Shown here piece by piece: positions 1 through 6,209 of a DNA stretch of 17,792 nt (the first letter of the stretch is position 1; every line of letters begins with the position of its first letter). The notes below the pieces were generated by a model. The model had not been told where the DNA came from and ran no database searches. It saw only the letters and a program-made list of their open reading frames with translations. Source of the stretch: an uncultured Roseburia sp. (lineage in GTDB: Bacteria > Bacillota > Clostridia > Lachnospirales > Lachnospiraceae); contig URUD01000051.1 of NCBI GenBank assembly GCA_900550935.1, forward strand, positions 1 to 17,792, read 5' to 3'. A program made the position numbers and the translations under genes.

Positions 1-62
1 TCAGCTGGGAGAGCATCTGCCTTACAAGCAGAGGGTCACAGGTTCGAGCCCTGTAACTTCCA
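1..62 (+). tRNA. tRNA-Val(TAC), 5' end cut off by the window
   Basis: The window opens inside a tRNA. The anticodon stem-loop (around 16-32) has loop CTTACAA, giving anticodon TAC, which reads valine GUA codons. The T arm is ACAGG-TTCGAGC-CCTGT (38-54). The 3' acceptor strand AACTTCC (55-61) is followed by discriminator A at 62. No CCA is encoded. The 5' acceptor strand lies outside the window. It is the first of two tandem tRNAs that share one terminator. Confidence 0.93.
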
Positions 63-63
63 T

Positions 64-85
64 TGACTTTGTGAAAGCAGAGTCA
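64..85 (+). other. Small hairpin in the tRNA spacer
   Basis: TGACTTTG (64-71) pairs with CAGAGTCA (78-85), with one G-T wobble and a 6-nt loop. The hairpin fills most of the 30-nt gap between the tRNA-Val and tRNA-Leu genes. Such spacers are removed during tRNA processing, so this may only help set the cleavage sites. There is no T-run, so it is not a terminator. Confidence 0.4.
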
Positions 86-92
86 GGAAAAT

Positions 93-176
93 GCCGGCGT
101 GGCGGAACTGGCAGACGCGCAGGACTTAAAATCCTGTTGTAGAAATACAGTACCGGTTCGATTCCGGTCGCCGGCA
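93..176 (+). tRNA. tRNA-Leu(TAA)
   Basis: This is a complete 84-nt class II tRNA. Acceptor strands GCCGGCG (93-99) and CGCCGGC (169-175) pair perfectly, with discriminator A at 176. The anticodon loop CTTAAAA in stem CAGGA/TCCTG gives anticodon TAA (leucine UUA). A long variable arm (TTGTAGAAATACAG region) is present, as expected for leucine tRNAs. CCA is not encoded. It lies 30 nt after tRNA-Val and just before a strong intrinsic terminator, so it is the last gene of this tRNA operon. Confidence 0.95.
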
Positions 177-190
177 TTTGTTAAAAGCAG

Positions 191-225
191 GAGAAACGTT
201 GAATTTACAGCGTTTCTCTTTTTTT
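191..225 (+). terminator. Intrinsic terminator of the tRNA-Val/tRNA-Leu operon
   Basis: GAGAAACG (191-198) pairs perfectly with CGTTTCTC (211-218) around a 12-nt loop and is followed at once by a run of seven T (219-225). It starts 15 nt after the tRNA-Leu 3' end, so it closes the tRNA transcript. Confidence 0.9.
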
Positions 226-227
226 GC

Positions 228-264
228 TGTACGGGAAATTCAAAATACAGCAAAAGCGGGCAAG
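228..264 (+). repeat. Short dispersed repeat, copy A
   Basis: This stretch matches 3434-3469 over nearly its full length. The shared pattern is TGTA, two variable bases, GGAAATTC, a 3-4 nt variable patch, then TACAGCAAAAGC and GGCAAG. In this copy GCTGTA (226-231) and TACAGC (246-251) form the outer arms of an inverted repeat. Like copy B it begins directly after the T-run of a terminator. There is no transposase and no clear target duplication. Its role is unknown; it could be a palindromic intergenic repeat spread through the genome. Confidence 0.6.
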
Positions 265-309
265 ATTGCGGAAAATAAAAAGCCGGTGCCACAATATGCG
301 AAAGCATAA

Positions 310-474
310 TCCTACTTCGTATCTGTAGAATGTGGACATTCAATAGAAGAAATAGCGGAGATCCTGGAAGAGGATATCGAAACCATCCGCCCCATCTGTG
401 AAGTGGCGAGGGCATATGCGCCGGACTGCGAAATAGAAAAAATATGGTCCGCTTACTGCAAACAATCGTCATAA
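310..474 (+). pseudogene. Degraded open frame with an HTH-like segment
   Basis: A 54-codon open stretch runs from a stop at 307-309 to TAA at 472-474, with no ATG, GTG or TTG near its start and no ribosome binding site. It encodes charged, helix-forming sequence including IEEIAEILEEDIETIRPI, which looks like a small helix-turn-helix or coiled segment, then EVARAYAPDCEIEKIWSAY. Without a start it is more likely the 3' remnant of a lost gene than an active one. The parent family is not recognised; the C-terminal tails of Rpn-type nuclease proteins sometimes look similar. It lies in the same frame as the ATPase that follows. The rest of 226-555 holds the repeat above and no convincing promoter. 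Confidence 0.35.
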
Positions 475-555
475 AACCATGCCTGTCCTCATAAAATGTG
501 GATAAACCGGGGAGTCATCAGGCGGCTCCCTGTCTTGGAAAAAGAGGGAGGCCAC

Positions 556-3183
556 ATGGGACGGGAAAGAAATGAGCAACAAGGGAAGAACGTATTAGAA
601 CAGGAAGAAAAAAAGTCGGTGCTCGTCCGCTTTATGGAACAGCTGAATGACCCGCTGATCTTCATCCTGTTTGCGGCGGCAGCAATTTCCATAGGATTAA
701 GAGAATATGGGGATATGGTGATCATTCTTGCTGTGGTTCTGCTAAACGCAGTCGTAGGAGTCATACAGGAGGGAAAAGCAGAGCGGGCGTTAGAGGCGTT
801 AAAGGAAATGACGAGCCCACATGCCTGGATCAAGGATGGTGGAGAGAGAAAAGAGATACCAGCAGCAGATCTAAAGGTGGGGGATATCGTATACATAGAA
901 GCGGGATGTCAGGTGCCGGCGGATTTAAAACTGATCGAGGCGGTGCAACTGCAAATAGAAGAATCGGCACTGACCGGCGAATCTTTTCCAATCTCTAAAA
1001 ATGTGACAGAGCAGAATCAGGCATACATGACCACAAATGTCACCTATGGACGTGGCGAAGGGATCGTTACAGCAATCGGTATGGATACGGAGATCGGAAA
1101 GATCGCCAGTATGCTGCGAGGGGCAAAGACAGAGCTGACGCCACTGCAGAAACGTCTTGCCGAGCTGGGAAAGATTTTAAGTACCATAGCGGTATTTTTA
1201 TGTGTTCTTTTATTTTTTATCGCGGTACTGCAGAAACGGGATATCGGAGAAATGCTGATCACTGCAATTTCACTCGCGGTAGCGGCAGTGCCGGAGGGAC
1301 TTGCGGCGATCGTCACGATGGTGCTTGCACTTAGTGTATCGCGCATGGTAAAGGTTAATACGATTGTAAAAAGACTTCCAAGCGTAGAGACACTAGGGTG
1401 TGTTTCGGTGGTCTGCTCGGATAAGACCGGGACGCTGACACAGAACCGGATGACGGTAAAGGAATGTTATACCAATGGGGAAGTAAAGAAAGGAAAAATG
1501 CTTGATCAGGAGAAAGACAAGCAGTTTTTACAGGGCTTTGTGTTATGCAATGATGCCTCGATCGAGAATGGAGCAAGAATCGGAGATCCAACAGAGCTTG
1601 CCCTTTTGCTTATGGCAGAACCCCTTGGGATCCACAGGGAACAGTTAGAGCAGAGGATGCAGCGCGTTGCGGAACTTGCATTTGATTCGGAACGAAAACG
1701 GATGACAACTCTGCATGAAGATGGAAGAGGGTGGATATCCTATACGAAAGGATCGCCGGATGAAATCATAGAACGCTGTCAATATGTACTGATCCATGGG
1801 GAAAAGCAGCCGATGACACCGGAGCGGAAGAGGCAGATTTATCAGGTGCTTTCCCGATTTACGAGCAGGGCATTGCGGGTGCTGGCACTTGGCATCAAGG
1901 AAAGCGCTGTAGACACATTTCCTGAAAGCACTACAGGTGGTATTTCCGAAAACGGACTGACGTTTGTTGGCATGGTCGGGATGGCGGATCCGATAAGACT
2001 GGAGGCGAAAGAGGCGGTGGCGGAGTTTTACCGCGCCGGGGTAAAGACCATCATGATCACCGGGGATCGGGTGGATACCGCATTTGCGATTGCAAGGGAA
2101 CTTGGGATTGCGACCGACCGAAGAGAGTGCATTTCGGGGGAAGAGCTGGTGCTGCTGTCGGAAACGGAATTAAAAGACCGCTTATCCTATCTTAGAGTTT
2201 TCGCGCATGTCTCGCCGGAGCATAAAGTACGGATCGTCATGGCATGTAAACAGAACGGGGAAGTTACGGCAATGACGGGAGACGGAGTCAATGATGCACC
2301 TTCCCTCAAATCCGCAGATGTTGGTATTGCCATGGGGAAAATGGGAACCGATGTGGCAAAGAATGCAGCAGATATCGTACTGACGGATGACAATTTTGCT
2401 ACGATTGCAAAAGCGATCGCACAGGGGCGTTCCATTTATGAAAATATCCGTAAGTCGGTGCTGTTTTTACTGTCCTCCAATTTTGGCGAGATCATCACGA
2501 TGCTGTGCGCGATCATACTTGGATTTGCGGCTCCATTAAAATCCAGTCATATCCTGTGGATCAATCTGATCACGGACTCACTTCCGGCACTGGCTCTTGG
2601 TGTGGATGTGGAAGAAAACAAAAGCTATATGGACCGCCCGCCGAGAGGGCGAGAGGAAAGTCTTTTTGCCGGGGGCGGATGGAGCTGTACCTGTTTTTAC
2701 GGGCTTTTGATTGCAGTGATCAGCACGGTGGCTTTTTTACAGCTTCCGGTGGCATTTCTGCTGCAGAGACATCTTCCGGTTTCGGTAGGGAGCATTCGGG
2801 AACTTATAGCAGATCCTGCAATGTTAAGTCGGTGTCAGACGTATGCGTTTACGGTTCTTGGCATGTCGCAGCTATTTCATGCGGTTGGGATGCGCGACAT
2901 CGAGACGTCACTGTTTCGCATGAATCATTTGGGCAACCAACTGATGATAGCGGCCGTTTTTGTGGGATTTGGGTTGCAGTTTGCGGTGACGGAGATACCG
3001 GTGCTCATTTCCTTATTTGGCACCTGCAGGTTGTCTGTACTGGAATGGGTAAAACTTCTGGTATTATCTGCTATGCCGCTATTGGCGCATGAGATATTAG
3101 TAATGCTTGCTTATTCCGGAGAGCAGGAGGAAAAAACGCAAGGCTATCCGGTTCGGAAAAGTACCGAAAACAGATGGCATTAA
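556..3183 (+). CDS. P-type cation ATPase, Ca2+-ATPase (P2A) type, with complete metal-site residues
   Basis: Membrane pump that couples ATP hydrolysis to cation export, most likely Ca2+ and possibly Mn2+. With the start at 556 it is 875 aa. The order is typical: first two TM helices, actuator domain with TGES (140-143), TM4 with PEGL (Glu247), phosphorylation site CSDKTGTLT (Asp289), nucleotide domain with KGSPD, hinge motif MTGDGVNDAP, then C-terminal TM helices. Residues matching SERCA metal ligands are all present: Glu247 (E309), Asn642 and Glu645 (N768, E771) in SSNFGE, and Asn670, Thr673, Asp674 (N796, T799, D800) in NLITD. Start choice: ATG 556 has GGGAGG just upstream. An in-frame ATG at 496 would add 20 residues but has no ribosome binding site. 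From 556 the usual N-terminal cytosolic segment is shorter than in the next pump. No dedicated promoter was identified. P2A membership is firm; the exact ion is inferred. Confidence 0.92.
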   Translation: MGRERNEQQGKNVLEQEEKKSVLVRFMEQLNDPLIFILFAAAAISIGLREYGDMVIILAVVLLNAVVGVIQEGKAERALEALKEMTSPHAWIKDGGERKEIPAADLKVGDIVYIEAGCQVPADLKLIEAVQLQIEESALTGESFPISKNVTEQNQAYMTTNVTYGRGEGIVTAIGMDTEIGKIASMLRGAKTELTPLQKRLAELGKILSTIAVFLCVLLFFIAVLQKRDIGEMLITAISLAVAAVPEGLAAIVTMVLALSVSRMVKVNTIVKRLPSVETLGCVSVVCSDKTGTLTQNRMTVKECYTNGEVKKGKMLDQEKDKQFLQGFVLCNDASIENGARIGDPTELALLLMAEPLGIHREQLEQRMQRVAELAFDSERKRMTTLHEDGRGWISYTKGSPDEIIERCQYVLIHGEKQPMTPERKRQIYQVLSRFTSRALRVLALGIKESAVDTFPESTTGGISENGLTFVGMVGMADPIRLEAKEAVAEFYRAGVKTIMITGDRVDTAFAIARELGIATDRRECISGEELVLLSETELKDRLSYLRVFAHVSPEHKVRIVMACKQNGEVTAMTGDGVNDAPSLKSADVGIAMGKMGTDVAKNAADIVLTDDNFATIAKAIAQGRSIYENIRKSVLFLLSSNFGEIITMLCAIILGFAAPLKSSHILWINLITDSLPALALGVDVEENKSYMDRPPRGREESLFAGGGWSCTCFYGLLIAVISTVAFLQLPVAFLLQRHLPVSVGSIRELIADPAMLSRCQTYAFTVLGMSQLFHAVGMRDIETSLFRMNHLGNQLMIAAVFVGFGLQFAVTEIPVLISLFGTCRLSVLEWVKLLVLSAMPLLAHEILVMLAYSGEQEEKTQGYPVRKSTENRWH

Positions 3184-3210
3184 AAAAATGCTAAGATATG
3201 GGGAAACAGG

Positions 3211-3239
3211 TAGACAATTTAAAATCATTTTTTTATAAT
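3211..3239 (+). promoter_or_regulatory. Promoter of the riboswitch-controlled ATPase
   Basis: TAGACA (3211-3216) and TATAAT (3234-3239) are separated by exactly 17 nt. The -10 is perfect and the -35 matches TTGACA at five of six positions. Transcription would start near 3246, giving a leader of about 250 nt that contains the whole riboswitch and its terminator before the start codon at 3500. Confidence 0.75.
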
Positions 3240-3274
3240 CAGACAAACAACAAAAAAGCTTAAATCAATGAAAT

Positions 3275-3294
3275 GGCTTTTGGAAACAGAAGCC
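3275..3294 (+). other. GAAA-capped hairpin at the 5' edge of the riboswitch
   Basis: GGCTTTTG (3275-3282) and CAGAAGCC (3287-3294) pair over 8 bp, with one wobble, around a GAAA tetraloop. CAGAAG (3287-3292) can instead pair with CTTTTG (3384-3389) in the 3' part of the aptamer. The hairpin may therefore be an alternative to the basal stem of the Mn2+ aptamer. This pairing is read by eye and not tested. Confidence 0.45.
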
Positions 3295-3395
3295 GCAACG
3301 CTAAGAGGGAGTAGTAGGAAATACATCATCAACATACGCGATTGAAAAATCTGGTGATGTATACCACTCTGGTGGTTATGAGACTTTTGGCACAG
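3287..3395 (+). promoter_or_regulatory. yybP-ykoY (Mn2+) riboswitch aptamer
   Basis: The leader carries the conserved blocks of the yybP-ykoY motif in order: GAGGGAGTAG (3305-3314), TCATCAACATAC (3326-3337), and GAGACTTTTGGC (3380-3391) standing for the usual GCGAGACCUUU loop. Between them TACATCATC (3322-3330) pairs with GGTGATGTA (3353-3361), and ACCAC/GTGGT (3363-3367 and 3372-3376) forms a short hairpin. AAGAG next to the first block can pair with CTTTT of the last. Established knowledge: this class senses Mn2+ and often precedes Mn exporters and P-type ATPases. The last block is also the 5' arm of the terminator that follows, so metal binding should prevent termination and switch the ATPase on. 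Assignment is by motif recognition, not a covariance search. Confidence 0.75.
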
Positions 3396-3434
3396 GGATA
3401 CAACTTGTATTTTTGTGCCGGAAGTCTCTTTTTT
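3380..3434 (+). terminator. Riboswitch-controlled intrinsic terminator
   Basis: GAGACTTTTGGCACA (3380-3394) pairs with TGTGCCGGAAGTCTC (3414-3428) over 15 bp with two G-T wobbles. The loop contains a second small stem (ATACA/TGTAT), and six T follow (3429-3434). It lies 66 nt upstream of the ATPase start. Its 5' arm overlaps the conserved 3' block of the aptamer, which makes it the expression platform rather than the end of the previous gene. Confidence 0.85.
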
Positions 3435-3469
3435 GTATAGGAAATTCCTATACAGCAAAAGCAGGCAAG
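3434..3469 (+). repeat. Short dispersed repeat, copy B
   Basis: Second copy of the element at 228-264. Here the inner part is a near-perfect palindrome, GTATAGGAA-A-TTCCTATAC (3435-3453), which could form a 7-bp hairpin. The tail TACAGCAAAAGCAGGCAAG matches copy A at all but one position. It sits between the riboswitch terminator and the ATPase ribosome binding site, so it is transcribed in the 5' leader of the expressed message. Confidence 0.6.
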
Positions 3470-3499
3470 CCTGTCATGTCAAAATCTAGGAGGGAAAAA

Positions 3500-6097
3500 A
3501 TGCGCGAATGTTATCAAAGAGAAGCAAGGGATGTTGTAACGGAACTGGAAAGTGATGAAAGAAGGGGACTTTCCGAGAATGAGGTAAAGAGGCGGCAGGA
3601 ATGTTATGGAAGAAACGAGCTTGAGGAGGAAGAAAGAAAACCAATCTGGCGGATTTTTGCGGAGCAGTTTTTGGATGTGTTAGTGATCATTTTGCTGATC
3701 GCAGCAGTGATATCTGCACTTTCCGGAAATCTGGAAAGTACGCTTGTGATCCTTGTAGTGCTGATCTTAAATGCGGCACTTGGAACAGCGCAGACCAGAA
3801 AGGCAGAAAAATCATTAGACAGTTTAAAAGCCCTGTCATCTCCAAGTGCAAAAGTTTTACGGGAGGGAGAGAAGACAGAGGTCATGGCATCCGAACTTGT
3901 GCCGGGGGATATTCTTTTGCTGGAGGCAGGAGATCTTGTGGCAGCGGATGCAAGGATCCTTTTCAGTTATTCTCTGCAGGTCAATGAAAGTTCGCTGACC
4001 GGGGAAGCATTGAACGTGGAAAAAACAGATACTGCATTAGAGGGCGAATGGGCACTGGCAGATCGCACAAATATGGTGTACTCGGGAAGCCTTGTCACAT
4101 ATGGGCGTGCAGAGGCAGTGGTGACAGCCATCGGAATGGAAACAGAAATAGGAAGGATTGCAACCCTGCTCAATCAGACAAAGGAGAAAAAAACACCACT
4201 GCAGAGATCATTAGATGAGTTTGGGAAAAAGCTCGCGTTCGTGATTTTGGCAATCTGTGTTCTGGTATTTGGGCTAAGCTTGTACCGGAAGATGCAGCTG
4301 TTAGATGCCATGATGTTTGCGGTCGCACTGGCCGTTGCGGCAATACCGGAGGCACTGGGATCGATCGTTACGATCGTTCAGGCGATCGGAACACAGAAAA
4401 TGGCAAAAGAGCAGGCAATCATCAAAGATTTAAAAGCGGTGGAAACGTTAGGGTGCGTTTCCGTCATCTGCTCGGATAAGACCGGAACACTGACACAGAA
4501 TAAGATGTCGGTGCAGAAGATCTATGCAGACGGGGAAGTGTTTGCACCAGAAGAACTGGATCTGAATAGGAAATGCCATCAATATTTTGTCTGGAATGCG
4601 GTTTTGAATAACGATGCACAGATCAGGGAAAATACAGTGCTTGGCGATCCAACGGAAGCAGCTTTGCTTGAAATGGCAGAAAAAGCTGGGGTAGACGAAG
4701 AAGAGTGGCGGAAGACGTGGCAGAGAAAGCAGGAACTGCCCTTTGATTCCGAACGGAAGCGGATGAGCAGTACCTATCAGATCGGGGAAAGAGAACTGCT
4801 TTTTACCAAAGGAGCTGTTGATGTGCTGCTTTGGCATATGACAGGCATTATGGAAGGAGAGCAGGAACGACCGATCACGGAGGAAGATAAACAAAAGATC
4901 GAAGAGCAAAACAGGACATTTTCCGAGCAGGGGCTTCGGGTATTGTGTTTTGCCTGTCGGGAGTATGAAGCGGATTGTGAGCTTACCTTAGAGCAGGAGA
5001 AAAACTTTGTATTTCTTGGACTTGCGGCAATGATGGACCCGCCAAGGGAAGAAGCGGCTACGGCCGTGGCAGAGGCAAAACAGGCGGGAATACGACCGGT
5101 TATGATCACCGGAGATCATAAGATCACAGCGACAGCGATCGCGAAACAGATCAGCATTTTTTCGGACACAGACTTAACCATGACAGGACCGGAGCTGGAT
5201 GCGATCACAGATAAGGAACTTGACCAGCTTATTGAAAATATCTCGGTATTTGCGAGGGTTTCGCCGGAAAACAAGATAAGGATCGTGGAAAGCTGGCAGC
5301 GGAAAGGTGCAATCGTTTCCATGACAGGAGATGGGGTAAATGATGCACCGGCATTAAAAAAAGCAGACATTGGTGTTGCGATGGGAATGACCGGAACAGA
5401 AGTGGCAAAGGATGCGGCATCCATGATACTGGCAGACGATAATTTTGCCACGATCATAAAGGCAGTGGCGAATGGAAGAAATGTATACAAAAATATCCGC
5501 AACGCGATCCTGTTCCTTTTGTCTGGAAATATGGCAGGTATCCTGGCAGTACTTTATACATCGGTTGCGGCACTTCCGGTTCCATTTGCACCCGTGCATC
5601 TGCTGTTTATCAATCTTTTGACGGATTCTCTTCCGGCTCTTGCGATTGGCATGGAGCCAATGGAACGAGATGTCCTTCTTGAAAAGCCTAGAAATCCGAA
5701 AGAGGGGATATTGACAACGGCATTTCTGGGACGGATCTTGTGGCAGGGAACTCTGATCGCGACAGTTACCATGGGAGCGTTTTATCTTGGGCTGAGGGAG
5801 AGTGCTGCGATGGCAAGTACAATGGCATTTGCCACCTTAACACTGGCACGTCTTTTCCATGGCTTTAACTGCCGCAGCAGACATTCGATCTTTCGGCTTG
5901 GATTTTCGGGCAACTGGTACAGCCTTGGCGCATTTCTGCTTGGAGTGCTGCTCCTTGCGGCGGTAACAATGATACCGGTTTTGCGGACGCTGTTTTCCGT
6001 AGAGACGATGGGCATCGTTTGGCTTGGAATGGTCGTATTTCTTGCGGCATTGCCGACGGTGGTGATCCAGATCGGGAGAGTACTGAGGGGAAAATAA
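3500..6097 (+). CDS. P-type cation ATPase under Mn2+ riboswitch control, probable Mn2+ (or Ca2+) exporter
   Basis: 865-aa membrane ATPase. The start ATG at 3500 follows AGGAGGG (3488-3494); in-frame ATGs at 3413 and 3476 lie in the repeat or terminator region and lack such a site. A full N-terminal cation-ATPase domain is present (GLSENEVKRRQECYGRNEL). Motifs: SLTGEA in the actuator domain (Glu169), PEAL in TM4 (Glu284), CSDKTGTLT (Asp326), KGAVD in the nucleotide domain, MTGDGVNDAP, and TM6 NLLTD (Asn705, Thr708, Asp709). In TM5 the sequence is SGNMAGI: Asn677 is kept, but Gly680 sits where SERCA has Glu771, so metal site I should be incomplete. PEAL plus loss of that Glu resembles the Listeria pump LMCA1, which moves one ion per ATP. 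The riboswitch points to Mn2+ detoxification. No clear terminator follows. Family is certain; ion is inferred. Confidence 0.93.
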   Translation: MRECYQREARDVVTELESDERRGLSENEVKRRQECYGRNELEEEERKPIWRIFAEQFLDVLVIILLIAAVISALSGNLESTLVILVVLILNAALGTAQTRKAEKSLDSLKALSSPSAKVLREGEKTEVMASELVPGDILLLEAGDLVAADARILFSYSLQVNESSLTGEALNVEKTDTALEGEWALADRTNMVYSGSLVTYGRAEAVVTAIGMETEIGRIATLLNQTKEKKTPLQRSLDEFGKKLAFVILAICVLVFGLSLYRKMQLLDAMMFAVALAVAAIPEALGSIVTIVQAIGTQKMAKEQAIIKDLKAVETLGCVSVICSDKTGTLTQNKMSVQKIYADGEVFAPEELDLNRKCHQYFVWNAVLNNDAQIRENTVLGDPTEAALLEMAEKAGVDEEEWRKTWQRKQELPFDSERKRMSSTYQIGERELLFTKGAVDVLLWHMTGIMEGEQERPITEEDKQKIEEQNRTFSEQGLRVLCFACREYEADCELTLEQEKNFVFLGLAAMMDPPREEAATAVAEAKQAGIRPVMITGDHKITATAIAKQISIFSDTDLTMTGPELDAITDKELDQLIENISVFARVSPENKIRIVESWQRKGAIVSMTGDGVNDAPALKKADIGVAMGMTGTEVAKDAASMILADDNFATIIKAVANGRNVYKNIRNAILFLLSGNMAGILAVLYTSVAALPVPFAPVHLLFINLLTDSLPALAIGMEPMERDVLLEKPRNPKEGILTTAFLGRILWQGTLIATVTMGAFYLGLRESAAMASTMAFATLTLARLFHGFNCRSRHSIFRLGFSGNWYSLGAFLLGVLLLAAVTMIPVLRTLFSVETMGIVWLGMVVFLAALPTVVIQIGRVLRGK

Positions 6098-6130
6098 AAA
6101 CACAATATTGAAAAAAATATAAATTAATGG

Positions 6131-6160
6131 TTGACGAAAAAAAATCTTGTGTATGATAAT
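6131..6160 (+). promoter_or_regulatory. Promoter of the DUF1846 gene
   Basis: TTGACG (6131-6136) is followed by an AT-rich spacer and TATGATAAT (6152-6160). The -10 hexamer could be read as GATAAT (18-nt spacing) or as TATGAT preceded by TG (15-nt spacing). The 33-bp gap after the ATPase stop and this near-consensus -35 suggest separate transcription of the next gene. Confidence 0.55.
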
Positions 6161-6209
6161 AGGAAAGGTAAATTGATGTACGATACAAAAACACAAGAGG
6201 ATTTAGAAG

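Noticed and set aside
83..472. 129-codon minus-strand open frame across tRNA-Leu
   Set aside because: It runs antisense through a tRNA gene and its terminator, and has no ribosome binding site, so it is not a gene.
2505..3092. 195-codon plus-strand open frame inside the first ATPase
   Set aside because: It overlaps the ATPase's C-terminal TM region in another frame, has no ribosome binding site and shows no recognisable family. It is a shadow of the ATPase sequence.
3184..3499. T-box or NiCo riboswitch as the leader element
   Set aside because: There is no T-box sequence (AGGGTGGNACCGCG), the downstream gene is not amino-acid related, and I do not see the NiCo consensus. The conserved blocks fit yybP-ykoY much better.
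4448..4909. 153-codon minus-strand open frame inside the second ATPase
   Set aside because: It is antisense to the highly conserved phosphorylation and nucleotide-binding regions, has unusual composition and lacks a plausible start. It is a shadow frame.
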